The notes: generated by a model from the letters alone, not told the origin. 49,987 nt of DNA from Campylobacteraceae bacterium (GCA_016744535.1 JADGEE010000009.1:1-49987); one strand, 5' to 3'; shown: positions 25,170 to 44,622, counted from the first letter of the stretch. Translations and numbers: made by a program.

Positions 25170-26426
25170 ATGAATTGTGAAAATAAATTAAATATTTTAT
25201 TAGAATTTGGCAAAGTTATCTCTAATGAACAAAACTTAAATAAAGTTGTTGATATACTTGCTGATATTTCAAGAGATGTAACAGAAGCTGATAGATGCTC
25301 AATTTATATTTATGATAAAGAAAAGAAAATTTTGTGGACAAAAGTTGCACAAGAGATGAATAAAATTATTAAACTTCCGCTTGGAAAAGGTGTTGCTGGA
25401 GATGTAGCACTTACTCAAAAAATAAAAATTATTACAGATGCTTATGATGAAAAAAAGTTTGATAAATCTGTTGATAATTCAACTGGTTATGTTACAAGGC
25501 AGATGATAGCACTTCCCGTTATAAATAAAAAGAGAGAAACACTAGGAGTTATACAAGTTTTAAATAGAAAAAAAGGAATATTTGGAGATGAGGATTTAGA
25601 TGCTCTACTTTTAATTTCAAGTTACGCTGCTGCTATTATAGAAAATGCAATTTTACACAAAAACTTAGAGACAAAAGTAGAGTTAGAAGTTAATAAAAAT
25701 AAAGAGAAAGATTTAATTATTTTTCAACAATCAAGACTTGTTGCAATGGGTGAAATGATAAGTGCAATAGCACATAATTGGAGACAACCATTAAACGCAA
25801 TAGGACTTATTATTAGTGATATAAAAGATGCTTTTATTTACGATGAATTAGATGAAAAATATCTACAAAATAGTGTAAAAAATGCAAATAAGTTATTAAC
25901 TTTTATGAGTAATACTATCAATGATTTTAAATATTTTTTTAAAGTTGATGAAGAGAAACAATATTTTGAAGTAGGCCTAGCGGTACAACACGCTGTATCA
26001 CTAATATTAGCTCAATTTAAAAGCCAAGAGATAGATATAAATTTAAAATTTAAAGATAATTTAGAACTTTTTAGTTATTTAGCCAAGTTTGAACAATCAA
26101 TAGTTAATCTGCTTAAAAATTCACAAGACGCAATTATAGAGAAACGAGAAAAAGATAAATCCTATCAAAAAGGTATTATTGATATTGATATCTTTAAGAA
26201 AAATAAGAAAATTATAATAATTATTGAAGATGATGGAATAGGAATTAAAAAAGATACATTAGATAGAATATTTGAACCATATTTTACTACAAAAGAACAA
26301 GGAAAAGGTGTTGGAATGGGACTTTATATGGTTAAAATGATAATTGAAAATAATATGAATGGAAAAATATTTGCAAAAATTGAAGAAAAAACAAAACTTC
26401 AAATTGAATTTGATGAAAAAATTTGA
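25170..26426 (+). CDS. Cytoplasmic GAF-domain sensor histidine kinase
   Basis: A 418-residue histidine kinase without membrane helices. A GAF domain spans about 15-165 (ADRCSIYIYD, LGKGVAGDVA, IGVIQVLNRK-type strand), followed by a coiled-coil linker and the H-box AMGEMISAIAHNWRQPLNAI with His202. The catalytic domain has N box (LLKNSQDAI), G1 (EDDGIGI), F box (IFEPYFTTK) and G2 (GVGMGLYM). No cognate response regulator is adjacent. The HNWRQPLN-type H-box is very common among kinases of this phylum. The GAF ligand cannot be predicted. The end overlaps the next gene by 14 bases. Confidence 0.9.
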   Translation: MNCENKLNILLEFGKVISNEQNLNKVVDILADISRDVTEADRCSIYIYDKEKKILWTKVAQEMNKIIKLPLGKGVAGDVALTQKIKIITDAYDEKKFDKSVDNSTGYVTRQMIALPVINKKRETLGVIQVLNRKKGIFGDEDLDALLLISSYAAAIIENAILHKNLETKVELEVNKNKEKDLIIFQQSRLVAMGEMISAIAHNWRQPLNAIGLIISDIKDAFIYDELDEKYLQNSVKNANKLLTFMSNTINDFKYFFKVDEEKQYFEVGLAVQHAVSLILAQFKSQEIDINLKFKDNLELFSYLAKFEQSIVNLLKNSQDAIIEKREKDKSYQKGIIDIDIFKKNKKIIIIIEDDGIGIKKDTLDRIFEPYFTTKEQGKGVGMGLYMVKMIIENNMNGKIFAKIEEKTKLQIEFDEKI

Positions 26427-27549
26427 TGTAATTATTTTAGGTGCTGGTGCTAGTGGATTGATGGTTGCAACACTCCTTAAAAATAAAAATATAGCTTTAA
26501 TCGAAGCCAATAGCGAAATTGGAATGAAAATGAAAATTTCAGGTGGTGGAAAATGTAATATTACAAATAAATTTTTAAGTGAAAAAAATTATTTAGGTGA
26601 TAGAGTATTTATAAAATCTATATTAGAGCAATTTAGTAATAAAGAGCTATTAACATTTTTAAAAAAGAGAGGTTTAACAGCAACTATAAGAGATGAAAAA
26701 TATTATTTTTGTAAAAACTCTTCAAGTGAAATTTTAAATATATTTAAAAATGAAATTAAAAATATACCTCAATTTTTAAATCATAAAATTTTATCTATCT
26801 CAAAAAAAGATAGTTTTGTAATTAAAACTGATAGAGGTAATTTTTTAGCTAAAAAAGTAATTGTAGCCTCTGGTGGAGTTAGTTACCCAAAAATTGGAGC
26901 TAGTGATATTGGATTTAATATTGCTAAATCTTTTGGACATAAAGTAAATAAACTAAATCCTGCACTTGTCGGTTTTACAGTTCAAAAGGATGAATTTTGG
27001 TTTAAAAACTTAAGTGGAGTTTCATTAATTGCTGATATAAAAGTTGAAAATAAAATTTTTAGAGATTCACTTCTTTTTACCCATAAAGGAATTAGTGGTT
27101 TAGGAATTTTAAGTGCATCTCTCTATTGGCAAAAAGGACAAATGACAATAGATTTTTTACCTAAATATTCACTAGATAGAATTTTACAAAATTCTAAAAA
27201 ACAGATTACTACACTTCTACCGCTTCCAAAAAGATTTATAAAAGAGTTTTTAAAGAGTATAAATATAGAAGATAAACCAATTTATAAATTAACTAATGAT
27301 GAAAAAGATAAATTAAAAAAATTAAAAAATTACTCTTTTGCACCTGCTGGAAATTTTGGTTACTCTATGGCTGAAGTTACAAAAGGTGGAGTCTCAACAG
27401 ATGAAATTAATCCAAATTCAATGGAGAGTAAATTAATTAAAGGATTATATTTTATAGGTGAAGTTGTTAATGTTACGGGTGAACTTGGAGGATATAATTT
27501 TCAATGGGCTTTTAGTTCAGCTTTTATTTGTAGTAATTTACAAAATTAA
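26413..27549 (+). CDS. HI0933/YhiN-family FAD-dependent oxidoreductase
   Basis: A flavoprotein of 378 residues. The chosen ATG at 26413 gives MKKFDVIILGAGASGLM, the normal start with the FAD-binding GxGxxG. An earlier in-frame ATG (26359) would add 18 unrelated residues that lie inside the kinase gene. Family marks are ISGGGKCNITNK, the VASGGVSYPKIGASDIG strand, and the C-terminal GELGGYNFQWAFSSAF. The biochemical role of the HI0933 family is unresolved, and related proteins are annotated only as NAD(P)/FAD-dependent oxidoreductases. It overlaps the kinase gene, suggesting co-expression, and converges on fusA. Confidence 0.85.
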   Translation: MKKFDVIILGAGASGLMVATLLKNKNIALIEANSEIGMKMKISGGGKCNITNKFLSEKNYLGDRVFIKSILEQFSNKELLTFLKKRGLTATIRDEKYYFCKNSSSEILNIFKNEIKNIPQFLNHKILSISKKDSFVIKTDRGNFLAKKVIVASGGVSYPKIGASDIGFNIAKSFGHKVNKLNPALVGFTVQKDEFWFKNLSGVSLIADIKVENKIFRDSLLFTHKGISGLGILSASLYWQKGQMTIDFLPKYSLDRILQNSKKQITTLLPLPKRFIKEFLKSINIEDKPIYKLTNDEKDKLKKLKNYSFAPAGNFGYSMAEVTKGGVSTDEINPNSMESKLIKGLYFIGEVVNVTGELGGYNFQWAFSSAFICSNLQN

Positions 27550-27592
27550 AAGTAATAAAAAGAGAACCTCAAAGAGAGATTTTCTTTAATTA

Positions 27593-29671
27593 TTAACCTT
27601 TTCTTGTTTTAATAATTTCTTCAGCTACACTTTTTGGAACTTCAGCATAATGGTCAAATTCCATAGAGTAACTAGCTCTTCCTTGAGACATACTTCTTAC
27701 ATCAGTCGAGTATCCAAACATTTCTGATAATGGAACCATTGCATTAATTAATTTTACGCCTGAACGCTCATCCATAGATGCAACTTGTCCTCTTCTTCTA
27801 TTTAAATCACCAATTACATCTCCCATATAATCTTCAGGAGTTTCAACTTCAACTTTCATAACAGGCTCTAAAATATAAGGTTTTGCATTTCTAGCAGCTT
27901 CTTTAAAACCCATAGACGCTGCTAATTTAAATGCCATTTCATTAGAATCAACATCATGGTAGCTTCCATCATAAAGTGTTACTTTCATATCTTCGACTTT
28001 AAATCCAGCTAAAACTCCATTTAACATCGCTTCTTGAATACCTTTATCAACTGCAGGAATAAATTCTCTTGGAACAGACCCACCTTTAATTGAATCTACA
28101 AATTCATATCCAGCACCAGCTTCTTGAGGTTCAACTCTTAAGAATACATGTCCATATTGACCTCTACCACCAGACTGTTTTGCATATTTATACTCTTGCT
28201 CTACTGTGTTTTTCATAGATTCTCTATATGCAACTTGAGGCTCACCGACTTCTGCTTCAACTTTGAACTCTCTCATCATTCTATCAACTAAAATTTCAAG
28301 GTGAAGTTCACCCATTCCTGAAATAATTGTTTGACCTGATTCTTCATCAGTTTTAACTTGGAACGATGGATCTTCCTCTGCTAGTTTAGTTAATGCAAGT
28401 CCCATTTTCTCTTGGTCAACTTTAGTTTTTGGCTCAACTGCAACCGAAATTACTGGGTCAGGAAATTCCATTCTCTCTAAAATTGTTTTATCACCCTCTG
28501 CACAAAGAGTATCACCAGTTAGAGTATATTTAAGCCCAACAACTGCACCAATTTCACCAGCGTAAAGCTCTTTAATCTCTTCTCTTTTATTTGCGTGCAT
28601 TTTTAAGAGTCTTCCAACTCTCTCTTTTTTAGACTTTGTAGAGTTATATACATAACTTCCACTTGTTAAAACACCTCTATAGATTCTTGTAAAAGTTAAT
28701 TGACCAACAAATGGGTCAGTCATAACTTTAAATGCTAATCCTGCTAATTTTCCGTCGTCAGTTGAATCAACTGAAACTTCTTCATCAGTTTCACCATTGA
28801 TACCTTTTATATCTCTAACTTCAACTGGAGATGGAAGGTAATCAACAACAGCATCAAGTAGAGTTTGAACACCTTTATTTTTAAAAGCAGTTCCACATAA
28901 CATCGGAATCATTGTCATATTTAAACAACCCGCTTTTACTCCAGCTTTAATCTCTTCATTAGATAACTCTTCAGTCTCTAAATATTTTTCCATCAACTCT
29001 TCGCTAGATTCAGCGGCAGCTTCCATTAACTTTTCTCTATACTCATCTGCTTTTTCTTGAAGTTCAGATGGAATATCAATAACTTCATACTCTGCACCCA
29101 TTGCTTCGTTATTCCAAACAATTGCTTTCATTTCAACTAAATCAATAACACCTTTAAAATCCTCTTCTGCACCAATTGGAATTTGAATTGGAACAGGATT
29201 AGCTTTTAATCTATCTTTAATTTGTGATTCAACTGCAAAAAAGTCAGCTCCAACTCTATCCATTTTATTTACAAAAACAAATCTTGGAACGCCATATTTA
29301 TCAGCTTGTCTCCAAACAGTTTCAGATTGAGGTTGAACTCCACCAACTGAACAAAATACAACAACAGCACCATCAAGTACTCTCATACTTCTTTCAACTT
29401 CAATTGTAAAATCAACGTGACCGGGAGTATCGATAATATTAATTTGTTTATCACCCCAATGACAAGTTGTGGCAGCAGAAGTAATTGTAATACCTCTCTC
29501 TTGTTCTTGTTCCATCCAATCCATTGTAGCAGCACCGTCATGTACTTCACCAATTTTATGTGAAACTCCTGTATAATAAAGAATTCTTTCAGTTGTAGTA
29601 GTTTTACCTGCATCAATATGTGCAGCAATACCTATGTTTCTTACCTTGTTTATAGGTGTTTTTCTAGCCAT
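27593..29671 (-). CDS. fusA: Elongation factor G
   Basis: Ribosomal translocation GTPase of 692 residues. G1 is [16 protein letters not shown]2 has the [11 protein letters not shown] switch, G3 DTPGHVDFT and G4 [10 protein letters not shown]. The five-domain length is normal. It is the last gene of the long minus-strand translation block, 84 bases after rpsG. A single EF-G is present here; a mitochondrial-like paralogue would lack these full motifs. Confidence 0.99.
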   Translation of the reverse strand: MARKTPINKVRNIGIAAHIDAGKTTTTERILYYTGVSHKIGEVHDGAATMDWMEQEQERGITITSAATTCHWGDKQINIIDTPGHVDFTIEVERSMRVLDGAVVVFCSVGGVQPQSETVWRQADKYGVPRFVFVNKMDRVGADFFAVESQIKDRLKANPVPIQIPIGAEEDFKGVIDLVEMKAIVWNNEAMGAEYEVIDIPSELQEKADEYREKLMEAAAESSEELMEKYLETEELSNEEIKAGVKAGCLNMTMIPMLCGTAFKNKGVQTLLDAVVDYLPSPVEVRDIKGINGETDEEVSVDSTDDGKLAGLAFKVMTDPFVGQLTFTRIYRGVLTSGSYVYNSTKSKKERVGRLLKMHANKREEIKELYAGEIGAVVGLKYTLTGDTLCAEGDKTILERMEFPDPVISVAVEPKTKVDQEKMGLALTKLAEEDPSFQVKTDEESGQTIISGMGELHLEILVDRMMREFKVEAEVGEPQVAYRESMKNTVEQEYKYAKQSGGRGQYGHVFLRVEPQEAGAGYEFVDSIKGGSVPREFIPAVDKGIQEAMLNGVLAGFKVEDMKVTLYDGSYHDVDSNEMAFKLAASMGFKEAARNAKPYILEPVMKVEVETPEDYMGDVIGDLNRRRGQVASMDERSGVKLINAMVPLSEMFGYSTDVRSMSQGRASYSMEFDHYAEVPKSVAEEIIKTRKG

Positions 29672-29738
29672 AGATTATCCTTAATAAAGTTTTAGAAAAT
29701 TAAAAAAATTGTAGATTGAAATTAAAATTTGAAAGAAA

Positions 29739-29755
29739 AGAAATCAAAGGATTTC

Positions 29756-29756
<1 letters not shown>
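29739..29756 (-). terminator. Hairpin between rpsG and fusA
   Basis: On the minus strand AGAAATC-CTTT-GATTTCT forms a 7-base stem that overlaps the last base of the rpsG stop codon and is followed by TTTTCTTTC. It may be a partial terminator or an mRNA processing point inside the operon. Confidence 0.4.
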
Positions 29757-30223
<467 letters not shown>

Positions 30224-30234
30224 TCACTTATTCC

Positions 30235-30609
30235 TTACTTCTTTGGTTTTTTAGTTCCATATTTACTTCTAGAGACATTTCTATTTGCAACACCTGCAGT
30301 ATCTAATGCACCTCTAATAATATGATATTTTACACCAGGTAAATCTTTTACCCTTCCGCCTCTAATTAAAACAATAGAATGCTCTTGTAGATTATGTCCC
30401 TCACCTGGGATATAACTAATTACTTCAAATCCACTTGTTAATCTAACTTTAGCTACTTTTCTAAGTGCAGAGTTAGGTTTTTTAGGAGTTGTAGTATAAA
30501 CTCTAGTACAAACACCTCTTCTTTGAGGACATTTCACTAATGCAGGAGATTTAGATTTTTTAATAACTTTTTTTCTTTCTCTTCTTACTAACTGGTTTAT
30601 AGTAGGCAA
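30235..30609 (-). CDS. rpsL: 30S ribosomal protein S12
   Basis: Decoding-centre protein S12. The open frame extends 16 codons further upstream to an ATG, but S12 normally begins (M)PTINQLVR. The codon just before PTINQ is TTG (30609), preceded by AAAGGA at a suitable distance, and this gives 124 residues, the usual S12 length. [12 protein letters not shown] and [20 protein letters not shown] contain the lysines where streptomycin-resistance changes are known in E. coli; both are wild type here. Confidence 0.98.
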   Translation of the reverse strand: MPTINQLVRRERKKVIKKSKSPALVKCPQRRGVCTRVYTTTPKKPNSALRKVAKVRLTSGFEVISYIPGEGHNLQEHSIVLIRGGRVKDLPGVKYHIIRGALDTAGVANRNVSRSKYGTKKPKK

Positions 30610-30652
30610 ATTATTTCCTTTCCTTGATAAATTAATCAGGTATTCTATTAAA

Positions 30653-39398
<8,746 letters not shown>

Positions 39399-39460
39399 TT
39401 AAGATAAAAGAAGTAAAATAAAAAAGATATTATACTATAAAAAATTATAGATAAAAAAAT

Positions 39461-39487
39461 ATAGATAAAGAAATATACTTTATCTAT
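39461..39487 (-). terminator. rplL-rpoB attenuator-like hairpin
   Basis: A perfect 10-base stem (ATAGATAAAG/CTTTATCTAT) with a 7-base loop, followed on the minus strand by ATTTTTTTATC, has the form of an intrinsic terminator. At this position in many bacteria a partial terminator lowers rpoBC expression relative to L7/L12; the same function is inferred here. Confidence 0.65.
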
Positions 39488-39493
39488 TTAAAA

Positions 39494-39865
39494 TTACTTA
39501 AGTTCTGCGCTAGCACCAGCTTCTTCAAGTTTAGCTTTAGCAGCTTCCGCATCTTCTTTTGAAATTCCCTCTTTAATTGGAGCAGGGGCTGCTTCAACTG
39601 CGGCTTTAGCTTCTTTTAAACCAAGACCAGTTAATTCTCTTACAGCTTTAATTACATTAATTTTCTTAGCACCTACTGAAGTTAAAATAACATCAAATTC
39701 AGTTTGCTCCTCTGCAGCTTCTCCACCAGCACCACCAGCACCAGCAACAACAGTTGGTTGTGCAGAAACACCAAATTTTTCTTCAAACTCTTTTACAAGT
39801 TCACTTAACTCTAATACACTTAAACCTGAGATATAATCTAATACATCTTCTTTAGTAATTGCCAT
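39494..39865 (-). CDS. rplL: 50S ribosomal protein L7/L12
   Basis: A 123-residue stalk protein. N-terminal dimerisation helices are followed by an Ala/Gly-rich hinge ([16 protein letters not shown]) and the C-terminal factor-binding domain ([21 protein letters not shown]). It is 45 bases after rplJ, with a hairpin directly downstream. Confidence 0.99.
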   Translation of the reverse strand: MAITKEDVLDYISGLSVLELSELVKEFEEKFGVSAQPTVVAGAGGAGGEAAEEQTEFDVILTSVGAKKINVIKAVRELTGLGLKEAKAAVEAAPAPIKEGISKEDAEAAKAKLEEAGASAELK

Positions 39866-39910
39866 TTTGCTATCCTTAAAATAAAAATTTTTATTATTAA
39901 ATTAAAAAAA

Positions 39911-40393
39911 CTACTCTTCTTCTTTTTTCGCTCTTAAATTATCAAGTCCTGTAACAAAATTTCTCACTGGAGCTGTCCAAACAGATAGAAGCATACCAAT
40001 AAGTTCATCTCTTGATGGTAATTTAGAAAGTGCTTCAAGTTTATCAACACCACACGCTTCACCTTCGACAAAGCCTGATTTAATTACAAACTTTTCTTTA
40101 TTAGTTTTAGCATAATCAAAAACTGTTTTTGCAACAGATATTTGATCAACTCCCCAAACTAAAAGATTTGTATCTTTTAACTCAACTCCATCAGCACCTA
40201 TACTTTTAAGTGCTATTGAAGCTAATTTATTTTTTACAACTCTAACTTTTAACTCTGATTCTTTTGCTTTAGTTCTTAAATTTTCTAATTCTGGAACACT
40301 AAGACCTCTGTAATCGCAAACAACGATTGCTTGAGATTCTTTGAATTCAGAAGTTAAATAATCTATTAACTCAGCTTTTTGGGTTCTTGTCAA
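39911..40393 (-). CDS. rplJ: 50S ribosomal protein L10
   Basis: A 160-residue L10, which anchors the L7/L12 stalk to 23S rRNA. It starts MTRTQKAELIDYL and contains VVCDYRGLSVPELENLR and VVKNKLASIAL. The start codon is TTG with AGGAG 7 bases upstream; no nearby ATG fits the conserved N-terminus. It is preceded by a possible autoregulatory leader. Confidence 0.98.
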   Translation of the reverse strand: MTRTQKAELIDYLTSEFKESQAIVVCDYRGLSVPELENLRTKAKESELKVRVVKNKLASIALKSIGADGVELKDTNLLVWGVDQISVAKTVFDYAKTNKEKFVIKSGFVEGEACGVDKLEALSKLPSRDELIGMLLSVWTAPVRNFVTGLDNLRAKKEEE

Positions 40394-40472
40394 ATTTATC
40401 TCCTTTCTAGCAACTAAACTTCAAGTAGGATTTAAACTTACCTACTCTCTTCAGTTCTTTAAGATTGATTTT
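40394..40472 (-). promoter_or_regulatory. Possible L10 leader before rplJ
   Basis: The 79-base gap between rplA and rplJ can fold a stem GTAGG/CCTAC (minus strand, about 40428-40448) before the AAGGAG site. This is where the L10-L12 binding leader occurs in other bacteria. The kink-turn details were not confirmed. Confidence 0.35.
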
Positions 40473-41171
40473 TTATAAATCCATTAAAATTTGAGCATCC
40501 ATTTTAATAGATGGACTCATTGTCAAGGAAAGTGTAGCATTTTTAATATACTTACCCTTTGCACCTGAAGGTTTTTGTTTATTAATAATTTTAATAAATT
40601 CATTTAAATTTTCATTTAATTTTACTTCATCAAAACTAACTTTTCCAATAATTGCGTGAACATTACCTTTCTTATCAACTCTAAAGTTAACTTGTCCAGC
40701 TTTTGCATTAGTTACAGCTTTAGTAACATCTTGCGTCACAGTTCCAGTTTTCGGATTTGGCATAAGTCCTTTTGGTCCAAGCAACCTACCAATTTTACCA
40801 ACTAAACCCATCATATCTGGAGTTGCAATTGTCATATCAAAGTCTAAATTACCTGCTTGAATAGATTCAACTAAATCATCAGCTCCAACTATGTCAGCAC
40901 CAGCAGCCTTTGCCTCATCGGCTTTAACTCCTCTAGCAAAAACAGCAACTTTTACACTTTTACCTGTACCATGAGGAAGCACTACTGCACCTCTTACCAT
41001 TTGGTCAGCATGTCTTGGGTCAACTCCAAGTCTTAGAGAAATTTCAACTGTTTCATCAAACTTAACTGATTTAAGTCCTTTTACTGTTGAAATTGCCTCT
41101 TCTACCTCATAAATCTTATCATTATCAACTTTTTCTAACAAAGCTTTAAATCTTTTTGATATTTTCGCCAT
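40473..41171 (-). CDS. rplA: 50S ribosomal protein L1
   Basis: A 232-residue L1 of the 23S stalk. Typical segments are [55 protein letters not shown] and SLTMSPSIK. It lies 11 bases after rplK. L1 often represses its own operon; no site was looked for beyond this. Confidence 0.99.
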   Translation of the reverse strand: MAKISKRFKALLEKVDNDKIYEVEEAISTVKGLKSVKFDETVEISLRLGVDPRHADQMVRGAVVLPHGTGKSVKVAVFARGVKADEAKAAGADIVGADDLVESIQAGNLDFDMTIATPDMMGLVGKIGRLLGPKGLMPNPKTGTVTQDVTKAVTNAKAGQVNFRVDKKGNVHAIIGKVSFDEVKLNENLNEFIKIINKQKPSGAKGKYIKNATLSLTMSPSIKMDAQILMDL

Positions 41172-41182
41172 CTATAAAACCC

Positions 41183-41608
41183 TTAATCTACAATTTCGAT
41201 GCCCATACTTCTTGCACTTCCCATGATAGTTCTAGCAGCAGCCTCTTTATCTTTAGTATTTAAATCTACAATTTTTGTATCAACAACTTTGGCAATTTGC
41301 TCTCTTGTTAATTTTGCAATTTTATTTTTTAAAGGATTATCACTACCTTTTTTGATACCAGCTTCTTTTTTAAGTAAATCACTCACAGGAGGCTTTTTTG
41401 TAATAAAAGTAAAGCTCTTATCAACATAAACTGTAATAATAACAGGAATATTAAATCCCATCATATCTTTAGTTTTTTCATTAAAAGCTTTACAAAATTC
41501 CATAATATTAACACCTCTTTGTCCAAGTGCAGGACCAACTGGAGGTGATGGGTTTGCCTTTCCGGCAGGTATTTGAAGTTTAATTTCTCCAATTACTTTT
41601 TTTGCCAT
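41183..41608 (-). CDS. rplK: 50S ribosomal protein L11
   Basis: A 141-residue L11 of the GTPase-associated centre. It has [34 protein letters not shown], the [12 protein letters not shown] hinge and a C-terminal RNA-binding domain ending [10 protein letters not shown]. It follows nusG by 21 bases. Confidence 0.99.
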   Translation of the reverse strand: MAKKVIGEIKLQIPAGKANPSPPVGPALGQRGVNIMEFCKAFNEKTKDMMGFNIPVIITVYVDKSFTFITKKPPVSDLLKKEAGIKKGSDNPLKNKIAKLTREQIAKVVDTKIVDLNTKDKEAAARTIMGSARSMGIEIVD

Positions 41609-41629
41609 CTAACTTTCCTTTTCTTTAAT

Positions 41630-42160
41630 TTAAACTATCTTTTCAACCTGAGAATATAATATCTCCACAGGTGTACTTCTACCAAAAATAGATACATTTA
41701 ATTTTAATTTACCATGTTCTAAGTCATACTCTTCTACTACACCCGTAAAGTTAGCAAAAGGACCTTCTGTAATCCTCACCATTTCACCAGGCTCAAAAGA
41801 TATTTTAGGTCTTGGCGCTTCTTTGTGCTTAGCTTTTTCTAAAATAACAGCTATATCTTTTTCACTAAGAGCTGTTGGATTCTTTGCTTCACCAATAAAT
41901 CTTCCAACTTTAGGAAGAGATTGTATTTTATGCCATAAATCAGTATCTAAATTAAGCTTTGCAAAAGCATAACCGGGATACAAACTTCTCTCAACAATTT
42001 TTTTCTTTCCATTTTTAATTTCTATTAAATGTTCTGTTGGAACTACAATCTCTTCTAATTTTTCTTCAACTTGAAGCTCTTTTACCAAGTTCTCAATTGC
42101 TTTTTTGACTGATAATTCACTTCCTGAATAAGTTTGAATTGCATACCACTTATTAGACAT
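41630..42160 (-). CDS. nusG: Transcription antitermination/elongation factor NusG
   Basis: A 176-residue NusG. The NGN domain starts MSNKWYAIQTYSGSE and includes ERSLYPGYAFAKL and KVGRFIG. The KOW motif FEPGEMVRITEGPFANFTGVVEE lies near 125. It couples RNA polymerase to ribosomes and Rho. It lies 8 bases after secE. Confidence 0.99.
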   Translation of the reverse strand: MSNKWYAIQTYSGSELSVKKAIENLVKELQVEEKLEEIVVPTEHLIEIKNGKKKIVERSLYPGYAFAKLNLDTDLWHKIQSLPKVGRFIGEAKNPTALSEKDIAVILEKAKHKEAPRPKISFEPGEMVRITEGPFANFTGVVEEYDLEHGKLKLNVSIFGRSTPVEILYSQVEKIV

Positions 42161-42168
42161 TTTACCCC

Positions 42169-42351
42169 TTACTCTATTATAAGTGATAGAGAATAAGACA
42201 TTGTAGCATCAACTAAAGCTAAAAATAGACTAATTATTGTTACAACTACAAAAACTGCAAAAAATGCACTTCTAACTTGTTCTTTTGTTGGAAAAATAAC
42301 TTTTAATATTTCCTCTTTTGAATGCTTAACATAGGTTATTACTTTTTCCAT
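42169..42351 (-). CDS. secE: Preprotein translocase subunit SecE
   Basis: A 60-residue SecE of the single-helix bacterial type. An amphipathic helix (SKEEILKVIFPTKEQV) precedes one membrane span (about 28-52). The ATG at 42351 gives MEKVITYVKH. The open frame extends further upstream only because it reads into the tRNA-Trp gene, so the longer form is rejected. SecE binds SecY in the inner membrane. Confidence 0.95.
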   Translation of the reverse strand: MEKVITYVKHSKEEILKVIFPTKEQVRSAFFAVFVVVTIISLFLALVDATMSYSLSLIIE

Positions 42352-42363
42352 TACTTTCCTTAG

Positions 42364-42439
42364 TGGCAGGCCAGGAGGGACTCGAACCCCCAGCACTCGG
42401 ATTTGGAGTCCGATGCTCTACCATTGGAGCTACTGGCCT
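42364..42439 (-). tRNA. tRNA-Trp (CCA)
   Basis: A cloverleaf with a 7-base acceptor stem AGGCCAG/CTGGCCT, a loop CTCCAAA with anticodon CCA, GGTTCGAGTCC T-arm and an encoded 3' CCA. It sits between rpmG and secE, the usual place in this phylum. Confidence 0.97.
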
Positions 42440-42476
42440 ATAAATTTAAAGGGTTTTTCCCTCAAAGGGGAAAAGT

Positions 42477-42644
42477 TTAGCTTTTTAGCTTAACTTCTTT
42501 GTGAATAGTATGTTTTTTTAATCTTTTACAAAATTTTTTAGTTTCAAACTTTTCAGTCTGAGTTCTTGGGTTTTTAGTTGTGGTATAGTTTATATCACCA
42601 CACTCACTACATTTAAGCCCTATTTTTACTCTTATACCAGCCAT
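42477..42644 (-). CDS. rpmG: 50S ribosomal protein L33
   Basis: A 55-residue protein, [20 protein letters not shown] at the start and [13 protein letters not shown] at the end. The CSEC pair is present, with one more Cys ([10 protein letters not shown]), so this is a C+-like, zinc-type L33, although the fourth Cys of a full zinc site is absent. It lies between tuf and tRNA-Trp. Confidence 0.93.
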   Translation of the reverse strand: MAGIRVKIGLKCSECGDINYTTTKNPRTQTEKFETKKFCKRLKKHTIHKEVKLKS

Positions 42645-42676
42645 TGTTATCCCTATTTTATAATTAAAAAATTAAT

Positions 42677-43876
42677 TTATGCAATAATCTTTGATACAAC
42701 TCCAGCACCAACAGTTCTACCACCTTCTCTAATTGCAAATCTAGTTCCCTCTTCCATAGCAATTGGATTTATTAATTCAGCTGAAACTTTAATATTATCA
42801 CCTGGCATAACCATTTCAGTTCCCTCTGGAAGTGTTATTGAACCTGTAACATCAGTTGTTCTTACATAAAATTGAGGTCTATATCCATTAAAAAATGGTG
42901 TATGTCTTCCACCCTCTTCTTTAGTTAAAATATAAATTTCTGCTTCAAATTTACTGTGAGGGTTAATTGAGCCTGGCTTACAAAGAACTTGTCCTCTCTC
43001 AACATCTTCTTTTTTAGTTCCTCTTAATAAGATTCCGCAGTTATCTCCTGCTTCTCCTAATTCCATCTCTTTTCTAAACATTTCAATACCAGTTACAGTA
43101 GTAGTTTGAGTATCTCTAATCCCTACAATTTCAATCTCTTCAGCAAGTTTAACACTACCTCTCTCAATTCTACCAGTAACGACTGTACCTCTACCTGAAA
43201 TTGAAAAAACATCTTCAACAGGCATTAAAAACTCTTTATCAGTATCTCTCTCTGGAGTTGGGATATAAGCATCAACTTCAGACATTAAAGCCATAATTTT
43301 TTCGCCCCACTCACCAACTGCACCAGTTTTTGCTTCTTCTAAAGCCCTAAGAGCAGAACCTGCAACGATTGGAATATCATCACCTGGAAATTCATATTGA
43401 CTTAATAACTCTCTAACTTCCATTTCAACTAATTCAAGAAGTTCTTCGTCATCGACCATATCTTGTTTATTTAAGAAAACAACCATATATGGAACACCAA
43501 CTTGTTTTGCAAGAAGAATATGTTCTCTTGTTTGTGGCATAGGACCATCAGCGGCAGAAACAACTAAAATTGCTCCATCCATTTGAGCAGCACCAGTAAT
43601 CATATTTTTAACATAATCAGCATGCCCTGGACAATCAACATGAGCATAATGTTTCTTTTCAGTCTCATACTCAATATGTGAAGTTGCAATCGTAATACCT
43701 CTCTCTTTTTCCTCAGGAGCGTTATCGATATTATCATAGTCTTTCATTTCAGCAAGACCCTTAGTTGCAAGGACTGCAGAAATTGCTGCTGTTAAAGTTG
43801 TTTTACCATGATCAACATGTCCAATTGTACCTATATTAACATGTGGCTTGTTTTTAATAAACTTCTCTTTTGCCAT
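42677..43876 (-). CDS. tuf: Elongation factor Tu
   Basis: A 399-residue EF-Tu. G1 is [10 protein letters not shown]2 [14 protein letters not shown]3 DCPGHADY and G4 NKQDMVD. The ATG at 43876 gives [14 protein letters not shown], the standard start; a longer frame adds only MEGK. It lies between tRNA-Thr(GGT) and rpmG in the tRNA-tuf cluster. Only one copy is seen in the window. Confidence 0.98.
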   Translation of the reverse strand: MAKEKFIKNKPHVNIGTIGHVDHGKTTLTAAISAVLATKGLAEMKDYDNIDNAPEEKERGITIATSHIEYETEKKHYAHVDCPGHADYVKNMITGAAQMDGAILVVSAADGPMPQTREHILLAKQVGVPYMVVFLNKQDMVDDEELLELVEMEVRELLSQYEFPGDDIPIVAGSALRALEEAKTGAVGEWGEKIMALMSEVDAYIPTPERDTDKEFLMPVEDVFSISGRGTVVTGRIERGSVKLAEEIEIVGIRDTQTTTVTGIEMFRKEMELGEAGDNCGILLRGTKKEDVERGQVLCKPGSINPHSKFEAEIYILTKEEGGRHTPFFNGYRPQFYVRTTDVTGSITLPEGTEMVMPGDNIKVSAELINPIAMEEGTRFAIREGGRTVGAGVVSKIIA

Positions 43877-43927
43877 TTTTCCCTCCAATTTGTTTTTTTT
43901 ATAATTTTTCTAGTAAAATAGCCTCAG

Positions 43928-44002
43928 TGGAGCCCATAAGCGGGATTGAACCGCCGACCTCTTCCTTACCAAGGAAGTGCTCTGCCACTGAGCTATATGG
44001 GC
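43928..44002 (-). tRNA. tRNA-Thr (GGT)
   Basis: Acceptor stem GCCCATA/TATGGGC, anticodon loop TTGGTAA with GGT, and an encoded CCA. It lies directly upstream of tuf and is the fourth tRNA of the cluster. Confidence 0.96.
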
Positions 44003-44142
44003 AAAATAACCGACTAAAAAAATCACTTTAAATTTAAAATAATTACAAAATTAAATAACAGATATTTTTAATTAATATAGAAGCTTATTATTGTAGATAA
44101 AACTAAAATACAATAAGTCAGCTCCCAGTTTTATGTGTTTAA

Positions 44143-44219
44143 TGGAGCGGGAAACCGGATTCGAACCGGCGACCCTCAGCTTGGAAGGCTGATGCTCTAG
44201 CCAACTGAGCTATTCCCGC
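44143..44219 (-). tRNA. tRNA-Gly (TCC)
   Basis: Acceptor stem GCGGGAA/TTCCCGC, anticodon loop CTTCCAA with TCC, a T-arm containing GGTTCGAATCC, and an encoded CCA. The 140 bases between this gene and tRNA-Thr(GGT) hold no gene that I see. Confidence 0.96.
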
Positions 44220-44222
44220 AAA

Positions 44223-44307
<85 letters not shown>

Positions 44308-44346
44308 CTAACACTGGTAAAACGCTGATAAAAACATTAACTAAAA

Positions 44347-44423
44347 TGGAGCTGGTGAAGGGACTCGAACCCCCGACCTGCTGATTACAAATCAGCTGCT
44401 CTAGCCAACTGAGCTACACCAGC
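44347..44423 (-). tRNA. tRNA-Thr (TGT)
   Basis: Acceptor stem GCTGGTG/CACCAGC with anticodon loop TTTGTAA (TGT) and an encoded CCA. It is the first gene of the tRNA-tuf cluster, downstream of a consensus promoter. Confidence 0.96.
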
Positions 44424-44467
44424 GAAACTTTTAATTATATTGAGTTCTTTTTGTTAATGTGGGTGGA

Positions 44468-44496
44468 ATTATAATGATTTTTTTTAAAAATGTCAA
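44468..44496 (-). promoter_or_regulatory. Perfect sigma70 promoter of the tRNA-tuf block
   Basis: On the minus strand TTGACA (44496-44491), a 17-base spacer and TATAAT (44473-44468) match the E. coli consensus exactly. Transcription would begin near 44461, about 40 bases before tRNA-Thr(TGT). Campylobacterota promoters usually lack a clear -35 box, so this marks a very strong stable-RNA promoter. Confidence 0.85.
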
Positions 44497-44601
44497 TAGT
44501 TTTTTTTAAATTTACAAAAATATTTAATAAGATTAGTTTGTAAGTTTTAAAAGAGTATTCTTTTTGTCTTGAATAGTTATAAGTTAAATTAATATATTAG
44601 A

Positions 44602-44607
44602 TATAAT
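44602..44607 (+). promoter_or_regulatory. -10 box for the REC-REC-PP2C gene
   Basis: TATAAT lies 15 bases before the ATG at 44623, giving a very short leader that holds only the AGAGG ribosome-binding site. If used, the transcript would start within about 10 bases of the start codon. Confidence 0.4.
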
Positions 44608-44622
44608 CAAAGAAGAGGTAAT

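Noticed and set aside
26359-26412. Longer N-terminus for the HI0933-family protein
   Set aside because: Adds 18 Lys-rich residues from inside the kinase gene before the FAD-binding strand, and the family starts at MKKFDVIILG.
29383-29628. Minus-strand alternative frame within fusA
   Set aside because: Same-strand shifted reading of EF-G G-domain; Leu/Gln-rich nonsense.
42352-42396. 15-residue N-terminal extension of SecE
   Set aside because: The extension is read from the tRNA-Trp gene.
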